Of a stretch of DNA of 64,000 bases, positions 28,256-36,159 are shown piece by piece (positions within the stretch are counted from its first letter, which is position 1; every line of letters starts with the position of its first letter). The position numbers and the translations under genes were made by a program. This DNA comes from Acinetobacter calcoaceticus (GTDB taxonomy: Bacteria > Pseudomonadota > Gammaproteobacteria > Pseudomonadales > Moraxellaceae). Below the pieces are notes generated by a model. The model saw only the letters and a program-made list of their open reading frames with translations, did no database searches and was not told the DNA's origin. The stretch spans positions 310,001-374,000 of the forward strand of contig NZ_SLVJ01000001.1 of assembly GCF_004345325.1 (NCBI RefSeq), read 5' to 3'.

Positions 28256-28738
28256 TCACTCAAGCAATATATCATGTGGTCCTGCTATCCAATATCCATG
28301 CTGGGCGCAGGCATCAGGGATTTTAGGGCTCACAAACTCAGGCTTTGATCCATATTCACCACCACCGATACTCACCTCATCACCAATAAATACAGGATTG
28401 TTTCCAAATCCATTGATTATCCGAGTGCGGCCATCTTTGATATCGAGTTGGCTGCGAGGATGCCAAATAATCAATGGTCCCTGCTCGCCTAAACGTATAC
28501 AACCATTATCATCCATATATAATTTCCCGTGCCCTAATCCCATTGGAACTACACGGGTATTGGCATTTGAATTTACCGTGGTGCTCCGAATTAAAATGGC
28601 TAAAGGAGGAACGATTTTCGATTCAGCACGAATACTATCTGAGGTTTGAGCTGAAGAATTTGTGATTAACTCAGGTTGAATAGATACACACGATAAGAGC
28701 AGTACTGGCATTAGGAGAATCGATAAACTTTTTTTCAT
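28256..28738 (-). CDS. Lipoprotein, unknown function
   Basis: A 160-aa protein with signal sequence MKKSLSILLMPVLLLSC; the lipobox cysteine is residue 17. The mature region has a beta-rich part: NGCIRLGEQGPLIIWHP and VFIGDEVSIGGGEYG suggest a small nucleic-acid- or ligand-binding barrel, though I cannot assign a family. It is the likely first gene of a two-gene unit with the unknown 433-aa gene. Confidence 0.65.
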   Translation of the reverse strand: MKKSLSILLMPVLLLSCVSIQPELITNSSAQTSDSIRAESKIVPPLAILIRSTTVNSNANTRVVPMGLGHGKLYMDDNGCIRLGEQGPLIIWHPRSQLDIKDGRTRIINGFGNNPVFIGDEVSIGGGEYGSKPEFVSPKIPDACAQHGYWIAGPHDILLE

Positions 28739-28810
28739 GTTATGCACGCTAAAGTTTTATAAATTAAAATAGATAAGCATTTGTTATTACCAAATACGCA
28801 CGATTAAAAG

Positions 28811-28832
28811 GAGCCCCATAATGATAGGGCTC
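28811..28832. terminator. Weak hairpin
   Basis: GAGCCC and GGGCTC form a perfect 6-bp stem around a 10-base loop, in the region between the lipoprotein gene and phzF. No clear T tract follows. Confidence 0.3.
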
Positions 28833-28843
28833 AATGTTGAAAA

Positions 28844-28978
28844 TTAATGCCGCACTTCGATCACCACTTTACTGAGACTCAACCCATCAAGTAGTTGATC
28901 AAAGTATTGCTGATGTTCTAGATCTAAATGCGCGTCCCATTCATCCAACAAATCAGAAGATTGACTGTCATCCTCATC
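28844..28978 (-). pseudogene. Possible remnant coding frame
   Basis: The minus strand is open for 45 codons, reading DEDDSQSSDLLDEWDAHLDL and on to SKVVIEVRH then TAA. It has protein-like composition but no start codon. One base shift in a GATGA-rich stretch near 28980 would join it to SNESVAYYDE upstream, so it may be a frameshifted small gene. Confidence 0.35.
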
Positions 28979-29027
28979 TCATCATAATACGCTACACTTT
29001 CATTCGATCTCACAATGAATATTGAAA

Positions 29028-29843
29028 ATGCTGAATATCTATCAAGTCGATGCCTTCGCAGATCAATTATTTAAAGGTAATCCAGCCGCAGTGGTACTTT
29101 TAGAGCAATGGCTGCCTGATTCGATCATGCAAAATATCGCAATGGAAAACAATTTATCTGAAACCAGTTTCGCGATGAAAATTGATGAGCAGAATTATGC
29201 CATCCGATGGTTTTCACCTCGGACTGAAGTGCAATTCTGTGGTTATGGCACCCTAGCCACAAGCTTTATTATTTTTAAACTTTTTCCAGATTTAAATCAG
29301 ATCACTTTTCATGTTTTAGGCTTAGGCGAATTTTATTTAAGACGTATGCCAGAACAATTTATTGCGATGGATTTACCCATGCAAATCCCAGAACGGATCA
29401 GCAATATTCCAGATGCACTCAAATTGGCTTTAAATCAAGACATCACCGAGGTTTATATCAATCCTCAAGCCTATATCGTGGTCTATCCGAGTGTTGCATC
29501 TGTACTTGCGGAGCAGCCTGATTTTTCAATGATTAAAAGCTTGGGTGGCAGACGAGTCGCCATTACCGCATTGAATGATGGCCGAGTCGAGTCATTAAAG
29601 GCTTATGATCTCATTTCTCGATATTTCACCCCATCTATGGGTATTGATGAAGACCCTGTTACGGGTTCAGTGCATACTTCGCTGATTCCGCTTTGGTATG
29701 AAAAAACCGGTAAAACCGATTTTATCGCTTATCAAGCTTCCAAACGTGGCGGCGTATTATATTGCCAACGCCTTGATCACAATCGTATAGAAATAGCCGG
29801 AAAATGTCAGTTGTATTTACAGGGTCAGATTCAACTTAATTAA
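29028..29843 (+). CDS. PhzF-family isomerase-like protein
   Basis: A 271-aa protein of the PhzF/diaminopimelate-epimerase fold: QVDAFADQLFKGNPAAV at the start, the catalytic-glutamate segment NNLSETSF near residue 45, CGYGTLA near residue 73 and DPVTGSVHTSL near residue 210. In PhzF the third motif is normally GHATLA or GHGTLA; here the histidine is replaced by tyrosine (codon TAT). Activity is therefore uncertain. No phenazine genes are nearby, as is usual for stand-alone family members. ATG 29028 is chosen; a TTG six bases upstream is in frame. Confidence 0.82.
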   Translation: MLNIYQVDAFADQLFKGNPAAVVLLEQWLPDSIMQNIAMENNLSETSFAMKIDEQNYAIRWFSPRTEVQFCGYGTLATSFIIFKLFPDLNQITFHVLGLGEFYLRRMPEQFIAMDLPMQIPERISNIPDALKLALNQDITEVYINPQAYIVVYPSVASVLAEQPDFSMIKSLGGRRVAITALNDGRVESLKAYDLISRYFTPSMGIDEDPVTGSVHTSLIPLWYEKTGKTDFIAYQASKRGGVLYCQRLDHNRIEIAGKCQLYLQGQIQLN

Positions 29844-29936
29844 TATATCCAAGAAAATATAATCAGCCGTCGTGTGCTCTCCGGGTCAATAAAATGAGTA
29901 AATACTCGATTCATATATAACAAAAATCCCCGCTAT

Positions 29937-29979
29937 TGCGAGGATGATTAATGGATCACTCAGCGGGGAGAATAAGCAC
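29937..29979 (+). terminator. Long-loop hairpin after phzF-like gene
   Basis: TCCCCGCT and AGCGGGGA are perfect 8-base arms around a 27-base loop, between the phzF-like gene (+) and the DUF1090 gene (-). Confidence 0.4.
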
Positions 29980-30016
29980 TGAATATCGCTAGGTGATCCA
30001 AATAGTACTCGATCTA

Positions 30017-30244
30017 TTATTTTCCTGTAGCGGCAGCTTGCTTCAATATTGGAGCACATTTGCGATCTACATCCGCAATGGCACGTTCCAAGCCACGGAC
30101 ACGGTAGCTGTTATTATATTTTTTGGCATATTCCAGTTGCTGCTGGAGTTTCTGTTTTTTAATTTGGCAGGATTTGGCATCATAGGCAAAACACTGAACT
30201 GAAAACAATGACACCGATAAAAGTAATAATGCTCTAATCAACAT
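30017..30244 (-). CDS. DUF1090 (YqjC-like) secreted protein
   Basis: A 75-aa protein with a signal peptide (MLIRALLLLSVSLFSVQCFA) and a short helical mature part. The motif SCQIKKQKLQQQLEYAKKYNNSYRVRGLERAI followed by VDRKC is the DUF1090 signature, with two cysteines that frame two helices. The family is periplasmic and of unknown function. Monocistronic. Confidence 0.85.
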   Translation of the reverse strand: MLIRALLLLSVSLFSVQCFAYDAKSCQIKKQKLQQQLEYAKKYNNSYRVRGLERAIADVDRKCAPILKQAAATGK

Positions 30245-30343
30245 AATAATTGCTCCTTAATATGCAAATTCAAACTCTAATGTATTACAAGTTTGTGAGT
30301 TAATTATGAGCATGCAGCCGCCTTATTGTAAAGATCAACTTAA

Positions 30344-31093
30344 CTAAAACTCTTCCTCAATCCCTTCTGCATTTTGAGTTTTCTTTTGCTCGATTTTAGC
30401 ATTTAAGGTTAATAGGTCTTGGTAGAGCAGATTAAACTGTTTGACCTGTGCATCTTGGTAAAACAAAATCTTGCCATCATCGACCTGCCATTGATATTTT
30501 TTAAGCATCTCAAACATGGCATCGGCTTTATCCAATATTTGCAGTTCCAATAGAATCAGCTCACTCTCTTTATTGAGTTTTAGATTATGTTCTAGCTTTG
30601 CTTGCATTGGCGCACGTAGGTCTTCACGTACATCTAAAACCTTGGCAGTGGCCAAGGCTTCGAGTTTATTTTTATTACTTTGCTGTTGATAACGTTCAGT
30701 CACTTGATGCACAGTTTTTAACATCTGTTCAGTTTGTTTATAGCCTTGTTTTCGATCGGCATCGAGGCGTTCTACATTTAAAAATGTGGTCCATTGTGCT
30801 GCATTCAGATCCCGTAAATACTGATTGCGCGTTTCAATACCGTTGACCCAAAGATTTAATATAAACTCGGAGAGTTTTTTATAATCCCCTTTGAGGCGTT
30901 TGTCCTGCACCTCAAACTGCATCGGTTTGGACCAGTCTTGTGCCTTGCCATAGAGATCACGCATTTTTTCTGCCATGACCAGATCAAAATTTTGACGGTT
31001 GGCTTGTTCATTGTTCTCAGTGCTGTGTTGATAGAAAAACACCGCAGCAATGGCAATGATCACCACCCCTATAATCAATATAATTCGCCGCAT
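30344..31093 (-). CDS. Membrane-anchored coiled-coil protein, unknown
   Basis: A 249-aa protein with one N-terminal helix (MRRIILIIGVVIIAIAAVFF) and a lysine/glutamine/leucine-rich helical remainder that is probably periplasmic, ending in an acidic tail (EGIEEEF). No family recognised. ATG 31093 has a GAGGTG site; an in-frame GTG lies six bases upstream. Confidence 0.65.
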   Translation of the reverse strand: MRRIILIIGVVIIAIAAVFFYQHSTENNEQANRQNFDLVMAEKMRDLYGKAQDWSKPMQFEVQDKRLKGDYKKLSEFILNLWVNGIETRNQYLRDLNAAQWTTFLNVERLDADRKQGYKQTEQMLKTVHQVTERYQQQSNKNKLEALATAKVLDVREDLRAPMQAKLEHNLKLNKESELILLELQILDKADAMFEMLKKYQWQVDDGKILFYQDAQVKQFNLLYQDLLTLNAKIEQKKTQNAEGIEEEF

Positions 31094-31286
31094 ACCCACC
31101 TCGAAACGTCTATTACAATGCTGATTTCCAATGCTTCAATGTCATGTTTGATTGCATCATTGTCCAAATCGAATACTGCTTAATCAATAGCGCTATATTA
31201 ATTTAATTTTGATCAAATTCACACAAAGCTTGAATTTCAATCAGCTTATCGTATTAAATATCAAAAACCTCAAGATATAGCCCACA

Positions 31287-31691
31287 ATGTCGAACATGAT
31301 TAAATCAAGCCTACGCTACAACCTCAGTGCTGCGATCTTTGCATTTCTACTCTGGGGCGGTTGGAGTTTTTATATCAACACCCAACACGGCAGCTTGAAA
31401 AATGGCATTATCTCAGGTTTGACTCAAGGCATTTGTAGCTTTGTGATCACCTTATTTATGACCTTTTTAATCGATAGACAATTCAATTACTTTCAAAACA
31501 TCAATGCCAAATTAATTTTACCCCCAGTACTCACGGTATTACTCACAGGTAGTTTTTTGGTCATGGTACACCTGTTGATTGGCACACCGTCGATCGTATA
31601 TACCCTGAGTCCGGTACTCAGCGTGGCCTTTCTATTTGGTGTGTTTACCAATTACAAATTATATAGTCGTTATAAAATCTCTCAGCAATAA
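31287..31691 (+). CDS. Four-helix membrane protein, unknown
   Basis: A 134-aa protein with four predicted membrane helices (about residues 13-30, 42-62, 75-97 and 103-122), a basic tail (YSRYKISQQ) and little else. I cannot name a family. It begins 193 bases after the divergent coiled-coil gene and is followed by a CDP-alcohol phosphotransferase gene 101 bases later on the same strand. Confidence 0.65.
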   Translation: MSNMIKSSLRYNLSAAIFAFLLWGGWSFYINTQHGSLKNGIISGLTQGICSFVITLFMTFLIDRQFNYFQNINAKLILPPVLTVLLTGSFLVMVHLLIGTPSIVYTLSPVLSVAFLFGVFTNYKLYSRYKISQQ

Positions 31692-31792
31692 AGCTGCTGT
31701 TGAGGCCAATTTAAACAAAGCAGAATCCGCTATTTTAATGCCGCCATCTGGCTAAACCACATTTTAAAAATATCGATTATCGAGTCTACTTT

Positions 31793-32461
31793 ATGCAGTC
31801 ACATGATCCACAGGATGCCCGTCGTCCACTCAAAGTTCGGTCCAATCCACTGAGTAAAAATATTGCCATCTGGTTAAGCCGTAAATCGATCACGCCGAAT
31901 CAAATCTCGATCATGAGTATTGTATTTGCAGCGCTATCCGCTTTTGGTTTTGTAATGAGTGTGCTGCAAATTGAATATCGTGTGCTGTGGATGATCATTG
32001 CGGCGTTATTTATTCAAATGCGACTGCTGTGTAATTTATTTGATGGCATGGTGGCAATCGAAGGCGGTAAATCCACGGCCTCAGGTGAGTTATTTAATGA
32101 TATTCCAGATCGTATCTCTGATCCGTTGATTATCATTGCCGCAGGATATTCAGTATTAAGTTTAGATTTGGGTTTGGAACTCGGTGGTTTGGCGGCAATG
32201 CTAGCGATATTAACGGCCTATGTACGTACCCTTGCCGTTTCAATGGGTGCGCCATCCAATTTTACCGGTCCGATGGCCAAGCAGCATCGTATGGCCCTAC
32301 TCACTGTCAGTAGTATTGCTGTCGCCATTGAGCATTATATTTGGCAGCATGATTATGTGATGTGGGCGGCTTTGCTGATTATGATCTTGGGCTGTATTTG
32401 GACCTTGTTCCGCCGCACGCGCATGGCCTATCAGTATTTAGAACATCCACCTGAACTTTAA
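31793..32461 (+). CDS. CDP-alcohol phosphatidyltransferase family protein (YnbA-like)
   Basis: A 222-aa membrane protein of about six helices. The family signature is present in a variant form: NLFDGMVAIEGGKSTASGEL followed by FNDIPDRISD. Compared with the standard D-x2-DG-x2-AR...G-x3-D-x3-D, the first and third aspartates are asparagine and AR is AI. From memory, this variant is typical of the YnbA-like subfamily, whose alcohol substrate is unknown. It differs clearly from pgsA in this window, which has the full motif. A DsbA-like gene follows after 51 bases. Confidence 0.8.
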   Translation: MQSHDPQDARRPLKVRSNPLSKNIAIWLSRKSITPNQISIMSIVFAALSAFGFVMSVLQIEYRVLWMIIAALFIQMRLLCNLFDGMVAIEGGKSTASGELFNDIPDRISDPLIIIAAGYSVLSLDLGLELGGLAAMLAILTAYVRTLAVSMGAPSNFTGPMAKQHRMALLTVSSIAVAIEHYIWQHDYVMWAALLIMILGCIWTLFRRTRMAYQYLEHPPEL

Positions 32462-32512
32462 ATCAAAAAATTCATCCCCATAACTGAAACAATCATTTTT
32501 TAGAGAATTACG

Positions 32513-33235
32513 ATGCGTGTTGATATTTGGTCTGATGTGGTTTGCCCCTTTTGTTATATTGCAAAGAAGCGATTAGAGGCTGCGGCACAGCAGTTAAATC
32601 TTGAACTTGAAGTGCATTGGCACAGCTTCCAACTCGATACCGATGCAGCCGATCCATCAATGAGTCATGCACAACGCCTCGCACAAAAATACCAACGCAG
32701 CGTGGCTGAAGTTGAAGAAATGCAAGGCAATATTGCCGAAATGGCCAAGGCTGAAGGCATCGAATATAACTGGGCTACATGTAAATCAGGACAAACTTTC
32801 GATGCACATCGTCTGATTCATTTGGCTCAAAGTAAAGGGCTTGGCAACGAAGCCCAAGAAGCCTTTTTCTATAGCTGCCTCAGCCAAGGACTCGCCATCG
32901 ACGAGCGTGAAACCCTCGAAGACGTGGCGGCACGTATCGGTCTCAACCCTGTCGAAGTGGATGATGTACTGGATTCTGATCAATTTGCTGACTTTGTAAA
33001 GTTTGATCTGGATATTGCACGTGATCAACTCAAAGTGACTGGCGTACCCTTTTTTATATTTGAACAAAGAATTGCCTTGGCTGGTGCTCAACCGCAAGAG
33101 GTCTTTGTGCAAGTACTGGAAAAAGCATTACAACTGCCTGAGCTGGCTGAACCTGAACTTGAAGCCGAGTCTGAAATTCAGCCGGAGTCGGAGCTTGAAG
33201 CTGAGCCAGTAAAAACAGATCCAACTCAGTCATAA
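32513..33235 (+). CDS. DsbA-family (FrnE-like) oxidoreductase with acidic tail
   Basis: A 240-aa cytosolic thioredoxin-fold protein (no signal peptide). The start MRVDIWSDVVCPFCYIAKKR carries the CPFC redox pair (Cys11, Cys14), and TGVPFF holds the cis-proline. After the fold (about residue 212) comes an acidic repetitive tail (PELEAESEIQ, PESELEAEP). The paralogue at 37475 ends instead in a CX4C pair, which this protein lacks. The two genes flank the corA cluster. Confidence 0.88.
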   Translation: MRVDIWSDVVCPFCYIAKKRLEAAAQQLNLELEVHWHSFQLDTDAADPSMSHAQRLAQKYQRSVAEVEEMQGNIAEMAKAEGIEYNWATCKSGQTFDAHRLIHLAQSKGLGNEAQEAFFYSCLSQGLAIDERETLEDVAARIGLNPVEVDDVLDSDQFADFVKFDLDIARDQLKVTGVPFFIFEQRIALAGAQPQEVFVQVLEKALQLPELAEPELEAESEIQPESELEAEPVKTDPTQS

Positions 33236-33644
33236 GGACCAAGGTGGTTATCTCTTGCATTACAGGGAGATAACCACTCAAACGCCTAAAAAACACACTT
33301 AAAATATGATTGAAAAAACCCAGTCAAAACCACTAAAATACAAATATAGATCAGCGCTAAAATTAATATCAATCTCCAGCATAAATTAATTAATCACCCG
33401 CACATTCAATATCAAAAAGCATTGATCTTAAAATCCTAATCAAAACGACTTAAAATCACTGCATTTATATTTTAAATGTTTGAAATCTCGAATTAATATC
33501 TGAATATTTTCCCTATAAAATGCACTCGGCCTCCAAATAAAACCAACAAATTTACTCAGATATACCCATTCTCTAGAAACTTAATATTTTTAATAAAAAA
33601 ATTAATCATACAATCAATAACTTAAAATCTATTTCATTTTTTGT
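33236..33644. other. AT-rich region upstream of the M-box promoter
   Basis: About 400 very AT-rich bases with no open frame of note and no strong hairpin. It separates the DsbA-like gene from the riboswitch promoter. Confidence 0.5.
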
Positions 33645-33674
33645 TTGGCAATGCATATTTTATGTGCTTATAAT
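33645..33674 (+). promoter_or_regulatory. Sigma-70 type promoter of the M-box leader
   Basis: TTGGCA (33645-33650) and TATAAT (33669-33674) are 18 bases apart, a near-consensus pair. Transcription should begin about 33681, just before the riboswitch aptamer. Confidence 0.7.
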
Positions 33675-33698
33675 CCGCCGCAACGAATAGCAGATTTA

Positions 33699-33866
33699 AC
33701 CTCGTTAGGTGAGGCTCCTGTACGGAGATAGGCTACTGCCCAGAAACGTCCAAAGACGCCAACGGGTTTGAACAGAAACCATCGAATTAAGGTGGTTTAT
33801 AACGTAGCTAGAATAAATGCGATTTATTCTTATGCCGTACAGTGCTAAAGCTCAATGAATTGGGGT
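33699..33866 (+). promoter_or_regulatory. M-box (ykoK leader) Mg2+ riboswitch aptamer
   Basis: The sequence carries the conserved M-box blocks in order: CGTTAGGTGAGGCTCCTGTA, GGAGATA, CTACTGCCCA, then TCCAAAGACGCCAACGGGT, AACAGAAACCATCGA, AAGGTGGTTT and TATGCCGTACAGTGCTAAAG followed by CTC. Outer pairing ACCTC (33699-33703) with GGGGT (33862-33866) can form P1. M-boxes bind Mg2+ and shut off Mg2+ transporter genes when it is plentiful. Three corA-family genes follow, and a T-tailed hairpin lies between. The class is known mainly from Firmicutes and Actinobacteria. I recognise it from memory, not from a covariance search. Confidence 0.88.
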
Positions 33867-33880
33867 AATGGCATGGCATA

Positions 33881-33943
33881 CCTTTGTCTAAAATTAGACA
33901 AGGGTGCAATGCGATCGCATGACTGGCATTTTTAAAAAGCCAG
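33881..33943 (+). promoter_or_regulatory. Hairpin series of the riboswitch expression platform
   Basis: Three hairpins follow the aptamer: CCTTTGTCTAA/TTAGACAAGGG (33881-33904, one wobble), the palindrome ATGCGATCGCAT (33909-33920) and CTGGC/GCCAG (33923-33943, extended by T5/A5). Confidence 0.55.
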
Positions 33944-33947
33944 CTCT

Positions 33948-33986
33948 AAGCACGCCCCCGATTTTATTGGAGGCGTGCTTTTTTAT
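33948..33986 (+). terminator. Riboswitch terminator
   Basis: AAGCACGCCCCC and GGAGGCGTGCTT form an 11 of 12 bp stem with an AT loop, followed by a T tract. It lies between the M-box and the first corA gene, the expected place for Mg2+-controlled termination. Confidence 0.85.
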
Positions 33987-34095
33987 TGCGTATGCAAAAG
34001 TTTGGGCGCAAAGCCGCGTCAGATTTTTGCAAATTTAAATGTGTGTGTAGCGGTAGAAATGAGCCTGCCCACCACACATGTAAGGTGAATTAAGG

Positions 34096-34117
34096 AGTTT
34101 TAAACATGTTTAAAACT
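34096..34117 (+). promoter_or_regulatory. Perfect 22-bp palindrome over the first corA start codon
   Basis: The left arm AGTTTTAAACA and right arm TGTTTAAAACT are exact reverse complements with no spacer. The palindrome takes in the end of the AAGGAG site and the ATG at 34106, so the mRNA could fold over its own start. Confidence 0.75.
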
Positions 34118-35101
34118 GATCCAACCCAGACAACATTGTTGCCGAACACTGCGACCGATCCACGATCGATGCCGCTGTCAGATCCTTTGTCCGCACGATG
34201 GCTCAAATTGATTGCTCCCAATCGAACTGAGATCAACAATGTCGCACAAAAATATGATATCCCTACCGAATTTATCGAAGCAGCGCTGGACCCGCATGCG
34301 ATTTCGCGCCTACAACAAAAACAACATTGTCGCTTAATCATTAGCCACCTGCCCTTTGAACACCTTAACGATCGCAATGTTCCCTTTAGCCCGCAACCCT
34401 TTGGCATCATCATTCTCGATCAGGTGGTGATTATGGTGTGTATCGAAAACCATTCGATTTTCGATCGTATGTTACAGCATCATTTATCCAGCAGCGATGC
34501 TCAGCCTCATCAAACTGACCACGCCAATCAGCCTGCACAGAGTCTGCAACATTCGGTTTATCGTCTACTCGAACTCGGTGCTGACCAGTTTATTTATGCG
34601 ATTAAAACCGTGAATCAATATATTGAAGATGTGGAATTAGAACTCAAAGCATCGATTAAAAATCGGCAAGTCTTTAAACTTTTAAACCACAACAAAAGCC
34701 TCAATCGCTTTGCCAGTTCACTCAAAGCCAATGCCAAAGTGCTGCAACAATTACAGCGCCAAGCCTTGTTTGAGGCTGATCCAAGCAGTGATGAGCTACT
34801 GCTCAATCTCATGGTTGAAACAGAGCAAGCACAGGCCATGGCAGAAATTCACAACCTCAATCTATGTAATTTAATGGATGCTTATTCTGCCGCGATTGAA
34901 AACAATCTCAGTCTGTTGGTGCAGTATCTTTCTATTTTTGTCGTCGTTGGGGCGATCCCACTTGGGATTGCCAGTATCTACGGCATGAATATTCCCCTCC
35001 CCATGCAAGAACAGCCCTTTGCCTTGGCAGTGTTGGCCATCGTCGCTGTCGTCACGACTGCGTTGATGCTCATTGTCATGAAAAAACGCCAAATCATTTA
35101 A
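34106..35101 (+). CDS. CorA-family divalent cation transporter, copy 1
   Basis: A 331-aa CorA-type protein: cytosolic alpha/beta domain (residues 1-130), a long helical region (about 150-270; ELGADQFIYAIKTVNQYIED), the NLMDAYSAAIENNLSLL block leading into the pore helix, the signature YGMN at Gly293-Asn295, and a second membrane helix ending in a basic tail (MKKRQII). CorA pentamers carry Mg2+ (or Co2+/Ni2+). It is the first of three tandem corA genes under a candidate M-box riboswitch, and its start codon lies in a 22-bp palindrome. Confidence 0.9.
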   Translation: MFKTDPTQTTLLPNTATDPRSMPLSDPLSARWLKLIAPNRTEINNVAQKYDIPTEFIEAALDPHAISRLQQKQHCRLIISHLPFEHLNDRNVPFSPQPFGIIILDQVVIMVCIENHSIFDRMLQHHLSSSDAQPHQTDHANQPAQSLQHSVYRLLELGADQFIYAIKTVNQYIEDVELELKASIKNRQVFKLLNHNKSLNRFASSLKANAKVLQQLQRQALFEADPSSDELLLNLMVETEQAQAMAEIHNLNLCNLMDAYSAAIENNLSLLVQYLSIFVVVGAIPLGIASIYGMNIPLPMQEQPFALAVLAIVAVVTTALMLIVMKKRQII

Positions 35102-35120
35102 ATCTTGTAGGAGAATATTC

Positions 35121-36071
35121 ATGTTAAAAATTTATCAAAGCAATGCCCAAGGCAGCCTAATTGAGATCAAAGACATCGCCCATAACAGCTTGGTTTATCT
35201 GGTCAATCCAAGTGCAGATGAGATCGCCACTGTGGTGGAGCAACTCGAAGTCCCGATCGACTTTATCCGTGATGCCTTAGATAAAAATGAACGCCCACGT
35301 ATTGAGAAATCAGCCAACACCTTATTTATGGTTCTGAATACCCCCGTATTGAAGCATGATCAATCACATAAAAATGAAGCCCTATACCACACGTGCCCGA
35401 TTGGCATTATCCATGCTGAAAATCATTTACTGATCGTGTCACGTCAAGAGTTACCGATATTGTCGAACTTGATCACTGGACAATATGGTGAATTTCAAAG
35501 TTATATGAAAACCCGTATCAGTCTATTGATCTTTAAAGCGGTGGCTGAATCCTACAATCATTACCTGACCCAGATGAATAAGAAGGTCAGTCAACTGCAA
35601 CAAAAACTGAAAAAATCCTATCGTAATGATGAGCTATTTGGTTTGATCGGGGTTAATAAAAGTCTGGTCTACTTCTCAACCTCACTCAGTGGTATGCGGA
35701 TTTTATATAGCCGCATCATGCAAGGGCATGATATTAAAATCCATCCTGAAGAGAAAAAACGCCTTGAAGATATCTTGGTGGATATCCGCCAAGCTGCAGA
35801 AATTACCGAAATGCGTCGTGAAAGCTTAAGTAACTTAATGGATGCCTATGCCGCCATTATTCACAACAACTTAAACTCAGTATTAAAAATGTTGACCACC
35901 TTGGCGATCGTGATGGTCATCCCAACCATGATGGGCAGCATATTTTCAATGAACGTGGCCTTGCCCTATGAAGAAGAGGCGATTTCAACAGTCGTGGTCG
36001 GCATCAGTATGTTGTTGATCGTTGTGCTACTCGTGGTTGTTTTCTACAAGAAAAAATACCTGCGCGTTTAA
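35121..36071 (+). CDS. CorA-family protein, copy 2, with FSMN signature
   Basis: A 316-aa CorA-family protein 19 bases after copy 1, with GGAG before the ATG. It has the same layout, with SNLMDAYAAIIHNNLNSVLK before the pore helix and two C-terminal membrane helices. The usual YGMN selectivity motif is FSMN here (Ser276-Asn278): the conserved glycine is serine. In CorA the glycine and asparagine form the outer entrance for hydrated Mg2+, so altered selectivity or a partner role is possible. The tail YKKKYLRV is basic as in the family. Confidence 0.88.
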   Translation: MLKIYQSNAQGSLIEIKDIAHNSLVYLVNPSADEIATVVEQLEVPIDFIRDALDKNERPRIEKSANTLFMVLNTPVLKHDQSHKNEALYHTCPIGIIHAENHLLIVSRQELPILSNLITGQYGEFQSYMKTRISLLIFKAVAESYNHYLTQMNKKVSQLQQKLKKSYRNDELFGLIGVNKSLVYFSTSLSGMRILYSRIMQGHDIKIHPEEKKRLEDILVDIRQAAEITEMRRESLSNLMDAYAAIIHNNLNSVLKMLTTLAIVMVIPTMMGSIFSMNVALPYEEEAISTVVVGISMLLIVVLLVVVFYKKKYLRV

Positions 36072-36159
36072 GCATTGCTGTTACGGATAGCGCGAACAAT
36101 GGCGGACAGCCCAATCAGCGCGGACTTCCCTCATATTTCAAATTTGTAGAGCCACGATC

